A DNA stretch of 64,000 nucleotides from Diphasiastrum complanatum (taxonomy: Eukaryota; Streptophyta; Lycopodiopsida; Lycopodiales; Lycopodiaceae), in assembly GCA_029204225.1 (NCBI GenBank), contig CM055107.1, positions 24,447,391 through 24,511,390 of the forward strand, read 5' to 3'. Under the pieces are notes generated by a model. The model worked only from the letters and a program-made list of their open reading frames with translations, was not told the origin of the DNA and made no database searches. This document shows positions 1-12,200 of this stretch, one piece after another. Each line of letters begins with the position of its first letter. Position 1 is the first letter of the stretch. A program made the position numbers and the translations under genes.

Positions 1-1452
1 GCTACCACCCTTACGTGACGTGAACCATCATATTGATTTGTGTCCTGGTTCTGCTCCTCCCTCCCGTCCCCCTTATCGTATGTCTCGATCTGAGCGTGAT
101 GAGCTTGAGCTCCATATTACTGCCTTGTTAGATCAGGGTCTCATTGTTCCTAGTCACAGCCCTTTTGGTGCTCCTGTTCTCCTTATTAATAAGAAAGATG
201 GTACCAAACGCCTTTGTATTGATTACCGTGCTTTAAATAAGTTGACTATTCGTAATCAGTACCCTATTCCACACATGGATGACCTCTTTGACCAGCTCGG
301 TACCTCTAAAATCTTTTCCAAGATAGACCTTCGTTCTGGATATTACCAAATCAGGATGCACCCTTATGACGAACATAAGACTGCTTTCCGTACTCATCTT
401 GGTTTATATGAATTTCGTGTGCTTCCTTTTGGTGTTACTAATGGCCCTCCTACGTTCCAGAATGTGATGAATAACATCTTACGTCCGCTTCTTGGTCATT
501 GTGTCTTGTTTTATTTTGATGATATTCTTATTTTTAGTCAGTCTCTTGCTGAGCATGTTGCCCATCTTTCCTCGGTCTTTCAGTTACTTGTACACCAGCA
601 GTTATTTGCTAAGTTTTCTTAATGTTCTTTTGCTGTTTCTGAGATCGAGTTTCTTGGTTTTCTTATTTGTAATGGTCACATTCGTCTAGACCCTCATAAG
701 GTTCAGGCCATCCAGGATTGGCCTATACCTACTGATATTCATCATGTTCGTATGTTTCTTGGGTTAGCCACTCACCTTCGTCGTCCAGTTCCTCATTTTG
801 CCACTATCGCAGCTCCTCTTCATGCACTTTTGAAGAAGTCTAGTACTTTCTGTGGACTCCTGATTGTCAGACAACGTTTGATACTCTTCGTCGTGCTGTT
901 GTTGATGCTGCCGTTATGTGTTTACCACAGTTTGATCAGAAGTTTCTTGTTGAGACTGATGCTAGTAATGTTGGTTTGGGTGCTTTACTTCGCCAGTCAC
1001 AATGTATTATTGCTTATGAGTCGCGTCGTCTTCGCTCTTATGAGCAACGTTATTCTGTGCATGAGAAAGAGCTTCTTGCTATCATCTATGCTCTTAAGAA
1101 GTGGCGTCATTATCTGTATCGAGTCCCATTTGACATTATTACTGATCACCAGTCTTTACGTCATCTGTTTTCTCAATGTGACCTTTGTGATCGTCAATTT
1201 CGTTGGTTGTAGTTTTTACAGTCTTTTAATTTCTCCATATTGTATCGTCCTGGTCGTGCTAACACTGCTGCTGATGCATTATCTCGTCTTCCAGCTTTGT
1301 TAAATACACTCGTTTCTACTATTCCTCCATGGTTTGATGCTCTACCTGCAGCATACCTTACATGTTCTGATTTTCGTGATGTTTATAGTTCTGCCCCACC
1401 TGTTTCGTCCAGTCCTCATCAGGTTTACTCCATTATTGACAATCGTCTTTAG
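1..1452 (+). pseudogene. Ty3/gypsy pol fragment: reverse transcriptase and RNase H, broken
   Basis: The window opens inside a gypsy polyprotein that begins upstream. The reverse transcriptase core is clear: KKDGTKRLCIDYRALNK, then [14 protein letters not shown], and YFDDILIFS as the YxDD-type active site (about 512-538). RNase H follows, with ETDASNVGLGA, EKELLAIIYALKKWRHYLY and TDHQSLRHLF, and ends in a YRPGRANTAADALSRLP tail. Breaks seen: a TAA at 620-622 after KFS, a frame change near 846-847, a TAG at 1210-1212 and a TAG at 1450-1452. No integrase, LTR or primer site follows, so this is a truncated relic. The family assignment is secure. The lineage cannot be fixed without the integrase end. 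Confidence 0.93.
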
Positions 1453-2179
1453 CATATTAGTGATTCATGATTCATGATTGGCAACTACCACCCGCTTACT
1501 GGTAACTGCTCAATGCTCTGGACTCTCCATAGCACCCAGGCATGGAGAGTCACGATGGGAACCGTATCTAGGATTGGTTTTGAGTGGAGGGGGGCTAGCA
1601 TGGAGCAACTTAGGACGAGGGGCCTTGTTGTAGAGTGGGACTCCATCGAGAGATCTGGCCCACATCAAGAGACCATGGTCCATGGGTCTAGTATATACTA
1701 TGTATCATCTAATATCTATTATGAATCATGATTCATCTACGTCCCAACTCCCGAGCTCTTTGCTCACTACTTACTACTTACTACTTAGTGTGTTCCATTT
1801 TCAAAACTTCAACCAACTTGCTGATTTAAATAATAAATTGCTAATAGCCATTACCTATTAGACTTTAACTAAAGCCTAACTGCTTGTCAATGTTCCATTC
1901 AAGTTGCCATTTGGAAATTGGAATTTGGTACTAACTTCCAAGCTTGTCAATTTTTGGAATTTGAACTTCGATTCTCAAAATTCGAACTTTGTATTGAATT
2001 TTGCAATGTACAATGTGCACAATGAATATTGCTGGTACTTACTACTAAATAGCTGTGATGTTATTCTATATTTTTCATGACTCATTTTTGGGCAATGGCC
2101 AATTTTTGATGTCAATGGGAATCTACTCTCTGGGTTTGGTGACACCATCATTTCAGATAATTGGAGTGATAAAAGATTG
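1453..2179. other. No gene recognised
   Basis: AT-rich spacer with repeated short words such as TGATTCATGATTCATGAT near 1461-1480. A short open frame at 1474-1731 shows no family resemblance. Confidence 0.5.
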
Positions 2180-4265
2180 GAACTAATAATGCGTTGAACT
2201 ATGTTGTGATGGGGCAGCTTGTCCATGAGGCCTATTCTCACATTTTTTGGATGCCTTGTGCTACACATAGTTTGGGCCTCCTCTTTGAGGAAGTTGCATT
2301 GGGTCAAGTAGGTGGTTTACACAACATGGTTCTAACTTCTTGGTGAGGTTCGTCAGCAAGGCAATGAGAGTGTTGAGCGTGTTCAAAGCACATTCGGAGC
2401 TCAAGATTTTGAGGCCTGCTCCCACTTGGTATAGATAGTCATAGATTGAAGATTCTTGACTCTCGTGTGAATTGAAACTGAACTCATGACTCATTGTTCG
2501 TAGTAGCAATTTGCAAATGCAAGCTTGAGGCAGATGGTCATCTTGAATCATTGGACAAAGTGGGGACCATGATGGAAGCCCAAATCAAGGAGATTTGATC
2601 TAGTTGTGCTAGGTACATCTTTTTTAGATGAGGCATGGGCTATCATCATAGGGCTGCAGCCGATCTATAGTTGCCTTTGAATAGAGAGGGCTACACCTTG
2701 GGCCTTTTATATAGATTCATGGACAAGCTTGGTGAGGAGCTCCGTGCATGCATTATCATCAATGCGGATAGGTATACAGTATCACTATGCTCATTGCTAA
2801 GTTAGTCTATTTTTTTTCATCTTTGACTAAATTGATCGTACTTTACAATGTATATTGATTTGATTATTGTTCATTGTTGAAAATCGAATTGATGAATCAT
2901 TCGGGAATCTGATCCTTGATTGAAGATTTATTGAATTCTTGATATGTACATTGTATAGGCTAGATGAGATACAGGAATGATGGCAATCAAGATGGAATTG
3001 GTTCCATCATACATGCAGTGACAAATATATACTTCACCCATTGTGGAGGTATCCAGCCCAGTATTGTGATAGGGAGCTTAGGGATGGGTGGAGCACCTAC
3101 ATTTGAGAGGTCTATTTTGATTGCATTGACTAGGATGCATTGATGGATGACCTACTAGTCTTTAGGAATGCGACCATTGAGTTCAACACTCCAGTAGCAC
3201 GATTAAGACTAGGTAATAATCTATTTGTTAAGTCCTATAATTTTTTCCTATTATCAAAGAAGTTTTGAAGTTCAACAAAGTTTGATTTGTATTGTTTACA
3301 ATTTATGCGTTCTAAATTATTTGTCAAATTTTTTAAGTATGTTTTGGCTTGTCTCATGGTGGGAGAAGTATGAGATTGACATCCCCAAGTTGTAGACTAT
3401 GGTGATTCAAGTCGTCTCACAAGATTGCACAACAGTTGCATGTGAGAGGAATTGGAGTGTGTTCGTTCTGATTTACACGAAGAGGAATAACAGACTCACG
3501 ACGCCATAACTAAACAGATGGTGTGTGTGCATGCGGATGTTGCAAAGGCTAAGGAAGACTAGAGAGGCCATTCAAGTAAGTTGCAATTTTGATCATTGCT
3601 TGTCAAGTTGGACATGCCACATGATGATTGATAGGTCTGAGACAAGTCAAGAGTTAGAAGCTAGTACTAACTTCTAACTAGTTGCATTGTGTAGCTCCTA
3701 GCCTACTAGCTTGCTAGTTGTAAGTTGTCTAGCTACTACCCTACAATCACATTGAAACTTTAATTCAATTTTGCAGGGCAATCCCGATGAGATCGATGTG
3801 GCAAAAGTTTCAGATTTGCCACGGAGAGACCAGGCGGAGGAGAACATGTATCATGAGGAGTCCACATTGACTACAGGTTACAACTTGCAACTTCAACTTT
3901 GGAATTCAAAATTTTAAATCTTCAAAATCCAATTAATCAGTTTATTGTAGCTTGTCTTTGATGTTGATAACTTAATTGTGTGAGTCGCCAGGTTGTAATC
4001 GTTGGCAATTCTTGTGTGTAGGGGGTTACAGCTAGAGCTGCAACATTACGCTCGAGGACGCCGAGACATGATGGGGCCTCAAGCTCCGTGTTGTTGAGGA
4101 TGAGGAGTCTTTGGACTCGTCAACTACATAGACCTCTAAGTCAGAGGAGTGTGTTGATTAGGATGAAAATTTAAATGATGAGGCAGAGGTTGATTGCAGT
4201 TATAATGACGAGGTTGTTGCAGAGGAGACTACCTACAAGCAAAGTTAGGAGGCTACGATAGTTAT
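2180..4265 (+). pseudogene. hAT-superfamily transposase relic (DUF659 / hAT dimerisation type)
   Basis: Several translated patches, in order, match the layout of plant hAT transposases of the DUF659 kind. Near 2239 lies HIFWMPCATHSLGLLFEEV, like the family's IYWTPCAAHCLDLMLEDI block. Near 2690 there is GYTLGLLYRFMDKLGEEL. Near 3360 a WEKYEIDIPKL block is followed at 3436-3495 by VACERNWSVFVLIYTKRNNR, the hallmark ACERNWS of the hAT C-terminal dimerisation domain. Stops and frame changes separate the blocks. A possible later exon starts after TTGCAG at 3777 (GNPDEIDVAKVSDLPRRDQ), and an acidic tail follows near 4090-4260. Terminal inverted repeats and an 8-bp target duplication were not found. 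The element is long dead. Confidence 0.7.
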
Positions 4266-6534
4266 TATTGAGTGAAGATAGTAGATATTAGTCTCTAGAT
4301 TGTAGATACTAGATGCTAGGGTACTCAATAACACGATACATGATACTTCACTGAGCAATAAGCTATACACTTTGTAATTACTACTTTCGCCAATGAAGAG
4401 TGAGCCCTTGCCATTGAGCATGAGTTATGAGTCATGGGTCATGACATCACATGCATTATGATTGTTTATATCACATTTGATCTTTCATTGCTCAATTGTT
4501 GATGCGCATTGTGCATTGTGTGTGTTACATATAGCATTGTGTAGTTGACTATTGCTATTATAATAGCATTTTTGTCTATCGTTAAAGAGTAAATGTTGTC
4601 ATTTATGAATTATCACACATGATTCATCATACATGAATGTTGGAAGTTGGAACTTGTTACTTGATGTTTGCAAATTTTTTGACTGTTCAATGAAGTGCAC
4701 ACATTGGAACTTGTTACCTGATGTTTGTGAATTTTAATTTTTGAATGTTCAATGAGGTGCACACACTAGTATTGAAGACCATGTTGTAAATTGTAAATCA
4801 ATGATCATAGAGTTGTTGTCTCCGTAGAATTTGTAAAGCACTACAAGGCTTGTACATATTGATCCTATAGACCATTTGTCAATCTCTACTTTAGGATGTC
4901 CAAAACTTAGGCAGTGAAACATGCTTATCTACATTTTCTAGTTTTCTAATCTCTAGTTCTAAATAGTGTGACCTGTCAAAGGAAAAATTTCAAAGGTGTG
5001 ATTTCATGATTCATTTAACTTTTGAATTCCAAGGAGCAGTCACGACTTACCAAGACAAAAAAAAAGACTCTGTTTCTTATTGTGAGCAATGAGCATGCTC
5101 AACAAAGACAAATGGTAGTAGGGACTCTAAAAATTTAAATTCATTTGTTAATGTTATCATATTACATGGCCGTCTCTAAGATTGCAATCTATATTTTACA
5201 TAAACTTGTTATTGTACATACTATTTGCTACATTCTAATGACAATTAAGGAATTTTTTGTTGGAGGAGATTCGATAGTTAGATGGGGTTTCATTTCTTAT
5301 GCCTTCTAGATTGACCTTTGCTAATATCAAAGAGTGGAGACAATGTTTAATATTTAACTACTCCTTTGAAGTTTGAGTTTTAGTTTTCAATGGACTAGTT
5401 AGTAGTCACTGAGTCTGCCCAATACCAACTAGTCACTACTCACTAGGTCAGTCACAAGTCATGATAAAATTGCAAACGTACAAGTCATAATGTAACAATT
5501 GATTGAATTCAATGAATATCAACATTTGAACACTATTAGAATAAAAATGGCACCCTAAACTCTAAATTTGCGCTTGTTTTATCCGAACATTGAACTTGAA
5601 AATTTTTTGGGTTCAAATTGCCGATTTGAACCTAAACTGGATGGTGAATCGACCGATTCAATCGGCCCATGAAACTTTGATTTTATTGTTGAATGAGTCG
5701 ATGATTTAGTTTGGGCAACACTTAGGGACCAGGGATGACATTTTTGTTATAAGGGTTTGTGCCGTGAAGTGTGTAGAAAAATCTTGTAAAAAAGCAAGCA
5801 TCAAGTCATATCGAATCAAAGTGAGCCATAGCTCGTTGGAAAGAGAAGCTCTAGACATTTTTGTTGGTGTCTTCGCATGTCACATGCAGTATTGAGAGAT
5901 GAGGATATGGTTGAAAGTGCACAAATATGATATAGGAGAAATTCATTTGCGAGCTTCTTAAGCGAGAGAGAAGAGAAGGAAGAGATGCAATGAACAAAGA
6001 GAACCAAATTGCCATGTTGGTGCTAACGAAGAAAACTCCAGTAGGTCAATTTTAGAAGCATCTTGAGTCTCCACTTTGGAGATCAAGTGGGACATATCTC
6101 GTCACCCAAAATTGAAGAAAGCTTCCTGCTTCCAACTCCCCTTATTCCATTCCATACAAACGACCATTAGTTATGCAATATACAAGCACAAATCTCCAAA
6201 TGGTATCACCCCATAGAAAATGAAAAAGTTAGGATTCATTTACATATGTAAGGATTTGGATCTTGCGTTTATAGTACTCCATGCTTGTGAATGTCCATTA
6301 CACTTGGTTGTCCAACACTATGATCCAGGCTTGAACAAAACTGAGATTCAAGCTACCATGTGTAATCTTTCCTTCCAAACTTGAAAATAATAATAACTAG
6401 GTTTCTAACTAGCTACTCAATCTAATGTCACAGATTGTTCAAAATAAACAGAAAGCATATTGGCTACTACTTAGCCATTGATCAAGCAATCCTTCATTTA
6501 TTCATTTTGCTTTGGTGCATCACAATATCGACAA
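4266..6534. other. No gene recognised
   Basis: AT-rich spacer. It holds no extended coding frame, clear repeat array or RNA gene that I can support. Confidence 0.5.
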
Positions 6535-8835
6535 GAGTCATATACTAGAAATAGCCCCTAAGTAGTATACCTTTAGGTACTGGGTGGCTAGTTACCATTA
6601 AGTGCATGTTCTTATGGAACCCAAGTACCCTAAGTACCCCTAATCTCTAGAACGTTCCGGTAAGGGCCTCTAGATAGTATTTATAGGGTGTCATTGAGTC
6701 ATTAGGGCTTCATTGATTGTTTAGCTTATGATTCGGTATTGCTTGGGCTCATTGTGGGAGATTGCTTGATTGTGTCTTTTGTAGTGATTATGTCTCATTG
6801 ATATCAATATTGATCGAGTCTATAACTTGGTATTAGAGCCCTCTTTTGAGCGACTGGGAAGGTGTTGATTTTCTTTTCTCTAGCCATTTTCTCTTGCTAG
6901 AACATTTTTTTTTACACATTTTGTTGTAACTTTTGCTTTGTGACTAGAATTGAGTTCTATTAGATGCTTTGGTGTTGCAGCAAGTTGGTGCTTTATGATG
7001 TGATTTTCCTTGCTAGCCGTTTTGTAGAAACCCCTAATTTTCAGTTTTTGGGAGAACCCATCTTTTCCATCATTTTTCGCGACAAATGTTGAAAATAATC
7101 ATATGGATGAGAGTGCTAGGCTGAGACAAAACTATTGATCCAAGTTTCATGTCAAATAGATCTCTACATCAAAAGATCTTCCAAAGTTTCAAAAGAGTAA
7201 ATTTCTATTAGTTGTTCTTTTTCCATATGTGATTGGATCTTGTCTAGAGAATTCTGTGTTTTGTTCTCAAAGATTTTGGATCTTTACATTCTCTGTTTTC
7301 TCAACAAGTTCATCGTGCTTTACAGAGCTCCAATCGGATATCTCTTTCTCAAGATATTACACTTGAAAGTGGCTGTCTACTTCACTCACTTTTTGGCAGC
7401 CTCTGCACCACCTATTGTTTGTTAGATCTTGTGTCACATTCGGGCAGCTTACTTCCTTACTTTGTGTTCCCTTTCGTGGCAAATTTTTCGACATTCACTT
7501 TGCTTTGTGCCTTTTCCCATTGGTGTTCGAGTGTTTATTAGAGCCTACTTTGATGTGACGACTAGTGTCCTCTCCCTTAGGATTTATGCTTCTTTTACAT
7601 CCCATGTTCGTTTGTATGGTTCTATATTGTTTCTATTTGTTTTATTTCTTTATTGTTTAGTTTTTCTTTCGTCGTTATGCGTTTTCCCTATTATTCTTTT
7701 TGTTCCTTCGTCATTTTGTGGTATGCTTGTTATTCTTTTTTGTGCCCTTAAAAAAACCGAAGGGTTTCTAATATCGTTTGTGCTTGTTAAGAATTTCATG
7801 TTGTGCCTTGTCTGTCTCTTTTGTCACTTCACTACATGTTTCCCCTTTATCTTTCCTCTATGTTTATCATGGTGATACAACTTCTGAACTTGTGTTCGAG
7901 ACATGGTTGACACGTCTTCAATGTTACTTTGACAATTATTGCCCTCATTGTGTCCCAAAAGATTGTTGTTGCAATTTTCTTATTAAGTAGTCGTCCTTAT
8001 TCTAAGTGGCATACATATGACCATTCTCATCTATCTTTTTTTGAGTGGCATGTCTTCTACTTATGTCATCAAATGATTGATGTTGTGATAGTGTCACACA
8101 TTGTCTTAGATTCACAACTATAGATTGATGTTGATGTTGCATCTTTTATGTTGATATTGAGTGCCTTGGTGTTGTTCTTGGATGCTCTGATGCTGATTTT
8201 GAGGACTTTGCTCATTTCAGTCCGTTGAGCTTGAACATTGTCTAGTTGTTCTGTCTGGTTCCAGTGTGTTGATTGCCTCGACTATTCTAGTTGTGTTAGT
8301 TGCTGATGTTATTCTCAATACTCCTAGTGGTTCTATGGTCGTTGAGATGCAGATTGTATTCAAGCCTTCTGAGAGTTCTTTTATACATTAGAGTAGCGTC
8401 ATAGATATTGAGAGTGATATTGATGGGCATCCTTCCAAGTCTATTTCTGAGTCACGTTGTGAGCTTTCTTATGCAAGCGAGGTTGAGTCTTATTGTGAGG
8501 ATGAGAGAGTGATAGTATGACATAGTGAGAGCAATTCATGTATATATGTTGACGTTGTGATAGTGTCACACATTGTGTTAGATTCATAGCTACAGGTTGA
8601 TGTTGCATGCTTTCATGTTGATGCCGATGATTTTGAGGTTCCTTGACATTGATTTTGAGGACCTTGCTCTTTTCTGTCTTACTATATCCGCTGAGCTTGA
8701 GCATTTTCTAGTTGCTTTGTTTGGTTCTAGTGTTTCGATTGCTTTGACTATTTTAGGCTCTCAAATTCAAGAGATAATCCTACTGAGACGTTTTGTCGGT
8801 TACTCCCCTCTAGGTAGCAGACTGAAACTGTAGAT
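6535..8835 (+). mobile_element. Decayed LTR retroelement: LTR end, primer site, degenerate interior
   Basis: TTGGTATTAGAGCC at 6827-6840 is one base away from the usual plant primer-binding site for initiator tRNA-Met. It marks the 3' edge of a probable LTR, roughly 6535-6826; the left boundary is a guess. Downstream, open frames at 7240-8123 are hydrophobic and frame-jumping. A short patch near 7870-7930 (ELVFETWLTRLQCYFDNYC) is weakly like a gag segment. I see no protease, reverse transcriptase or second LTR. Confidence 0.35.
8078..8757 (+). repeat. Diverged direct duplication, about 210 bp, period about 472 bp
   Basis: Sequence from 8078 to about 8292 recurs at about 8550-8757. Both copies share GTTGTGATAGTGTCACACAT, the TTTTGAGGACYTTGCTC block and a TTGCYTYGACTATT end. 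The copies differ by many substitutions and by small indels. The duplication lies in the interior of the decayed LTR element. Confidence 0.7.
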
Positions 8836-9167
8836 CTGATGTTGACCACAAGCTTGGGCTACTTCTTACATGCAGTCATGTGAGAAGTTATCCATCTTTT
8901 TTCTTTGAATATGGCCAATCTTCAATGGTGCAATTTGCAGATAGTCAATCAGAAAACCATAATCAACTGGTGGTGTATAAGTATTTCATTCTTTATTACA
9001 TTCATTTTCCCACATTGTGAGATTTCTTGTTCCATGATCCTGAAATCTTGAAGATCATCAAATGAAATAACCCAAAGATTTTTTTTATATCTCATTCTTC
9101 AATTCAAGCTTATCTATGCACATCATTGTTCCAACTATGCTAAGAACATCCTTCAAATCATGCTCAG

Positions 9168-9232
9168 GACTGCTGCTTTACTCAAAACTTAGCCGATGTC
9201 GCTCAGGAAAGACCTCAACTGATATCCGAAAG
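9168..9232 (+). CDS. TOM1-like gene, exon A
   Basis: Acceptor CATGCTCAG ends at 9167; donor AAG|GTAATT begins at 9233. The exon starts in phase 1 (two bases complete a codon from a missing upstream exon) and ends in phase 0. It encodes a short helix end and a basic loop. Confidence 0.55.
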
Positions 9233-12200
9233 GTAATTGCGGTTCTTGATACGATTTAAGTGCATCGCATGGAGGTTTAGTGTACCTAAAGTTCTTTATA
9301 CATGTTCCAGAGATCATAACACAAGGTTCATGGTTCAAAGGTCCCAATATTTCCAACTATCATTTTGTGTTTTAATTTCTTAATGTCAAAAATTGAGTAA
9401 TCTTCTGATATGATTGTGTGTTTTGATGATAAGAGTATTTTCAGGTAGCAGGTTTGGCAGTGGCATCAGTGGTCTGCTTCTCAGTTCAAAGTTTACTGGT
9501 GTTTTTTACAGATATTCCTGTATGCCCCTAACTCCCCTTTTCCTGCTCTGTGCACTTCCAGTCTGTACACACAGTTCTGTATGAATTATATTGTTGGAAG
9601 CTTTCATGAAACAATGTATTTGCGTTTTTTTGAAAGCTTTTTTCCCATCTATTGTAACACTTTCTCTATCTTGATTTGTTATTTCTGTTTTATCTTTGGT
9701 TTAGAATGTAGTTTTCCAGCAGCCTATTCTGTACTCAATGCATATTCCTGGTTTTTAACTTGCCGACTTTTGCTTTAAATTGTAGTCCTTTTAGGCTTTT
9801 AGACCAACTAGGAAGATTGCAAGTGGAGTCACAAATCAAAGATCAATATGCAGTAATGGACAACATGGAATCATGAATCAACAGACAACTTGCAGTACTT
9901 GATAACATGGCGACACTTTTGAAGTTGGAGACTTGCATGGCTTACATTTTGAAGCTTGCGAAGCTACAAAAACTACATTTGTCGATCATGAACTGAGAGA
10001 CAGCAAGATTTTTTAGATTATTAACCATTGAAAAGGATTGTTTGAAAGCCATTTCATTCAATGTACTGCTCTGGCTAAAGACTTTAAAGGAGGAGAATCA
10101 AAATCTTGGGGGACTGACACAGAACAAAGTAGGGGCATAAGTTTTTGGGCACATTTCGAAGTCTTAAAATTATGAAGAACATGATGTTGTGTATGGACAA
10201 GGAAAGAGATCCACAATTCAAGTTACTGACAAGAGTTGTTTGCTCTCAACAGAAATTTCAGCCATAGACGAGGAACAAGAGATCTTCAAGATAGCCACAA
10301 AGCTGAACGGTTTATTGAAATCAGAAGGATGCATGTTGACTTTCATTCATGAGAGATGATCGGGGAAAAAGAGTAATTGAAAGGCACTTGGTAAGCAAAT
10401 TGCACATAAGAATTCAATGTTTGCGGAGGTCTCCAGTCAAAGAGCAAGAAAACAAGTTCTTACAACATAAACTAAGATTTAACACACCAAAATCTTTGTC
10501 AAAGAAGATCTTGCACCCTGACAACAAGCAAAGGTAAGAAAATAGTCAGAGAAGGTCAATTGGTTGAGATTGGAAGGTAGATGGGCAGCACTAAGAGGAG
10601 TCAAGGCACTAGAGAGAAGAGAATTGCGATATATTGATCGAACAACGGAGGACAATTATAATCATTGGGAGAACGAATGATCTCAGCAAGATGCGTTAAA
10701 ATCAAGTCAAACATACTGACCTAATGAACTAGGTATGTTAAAAGGAGCTATTTGAGCCAACTGAACTGATTAGCCAACCATTGATGAACCACTAATGTCT
10801 AGGTACTCATTGGAAGGGTTTGAGAAAAATGAAGTGTCTGTGTGTATTTGACCATAGTACCTTGAGAAGTTCTTATATCCTTTGTGTCAAACCCTATTTT
10901 TAGGCCTAGGAATTTCCTATAGAACAAAGAAAACAGGAGTTGTAGATAAGATGACCTGGACTTACCTGTAGAAGGTTGATTTTCTTGTGTATGTGCCTAT
11001 TTCAAGCCATGTCAGAGATTCAGCCAAATCAGCCAGTTCCATTTTGTGTCTTTATAGCAGGTTCTATGAAAATAAAGCTAGAACCTCCCTCACGCTTTGT
11101 AAGAAATTTTTATTGTTTGATACGGGATATTGTTGCAGCAATTTTTTGGGATAACTTTGACTTATAGTCAAGAATTCTTTTGAGCCAATCAGAGGCTCCT
11201 GCAAGCAGCTTGTGTCTGCGTAAACAGAAAAGATTTCAGCTAGAAACATGTGCAGAAACCTGAATTTTCTGATATTTCATATTAGTCCTTTTGCATCCTG
11301 TAAAAATTGTTGTTGGAGGCTTGAAGTGTCTTCTAAGATTACCAGATTGCGGCTTTTAAACCACCAGTAAGAGCTACAGAGGTGGTTAGGTGCTCAGGCC
11401 CCCAAGCACTTGAAAAAATTGCTCCAAATTCAGTATTTTTGGAGACGTATTGCTTGCTACGTGGTCATGGGCCCCAGCTTTTATCGCAGGGAAATGGCCA
11501 AAGGAAATGTTTCTCCGCAAGTCGGGAAATCTGTTTCCCCATAGCAAAAGGCATATTATTTGCATAAGGGCCAATTTGACCTGTTCTTAGCAATTTCTAC
11601 AAGAGTCTTTCTTGCTTCGTTTCAATCTAATTTCTCTCCCTTACATTGTACATCACTTTCTCCCTCAATATCTCCCTGTCCTCTAGATGTGCTATTGTAG
11701 CTACCTTGCACTGATTTGCTTTTCCAATGACATGGCATTTCCTGATTTCGCGTATCCTATTTTTTTTCAAATTTTTTTTGGTCAAGTTCCAGAACGGAAT
11801 GCGTTCCAGAACGGAATGCGTTCCAGAACGGGCAACTATGTAGTTGAGATAGCATCATGTACTTCTCTGTGGAAACTTGTAGATGAGTTCTTGAGTGCAT
11901 GGAAATGTCTGAGGGACAATGCACTGAGCAACAAAGACAGTGGGCTAAGCACTCGAGGTAGATACATCAAGACGAAAAAAAGGCTCAATGGCAAATATCC
12001 ACACATCAAACATAAGCTCGTGATCTAGATGATTCACAAGATGTTCCACATGTAGTACAAGTTCAAGAGATTTGTCATCTAAGCAGAGACATGTACATAT
12101 GGGCCATGCAAGTGAGATAGAGAGACAGAGCTGTATCTAGATGATTCACAGAATCTTCTAGATGAAGTAAAGACATTTACATATATGCCAAAAAATCTGA

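Noticed and set aside
1474-1731. Open frame after the gypsy fragment as integrase
   Set aside because: No zinc-binding or DDE motif; sequence is unlike the family.
7240-8123. Hydrophobic open frames as a membrane protein gene
   Set aside because: T-rich relic sequence, frame-jumping, directly behind an LTR primer site; no homologous pattern.
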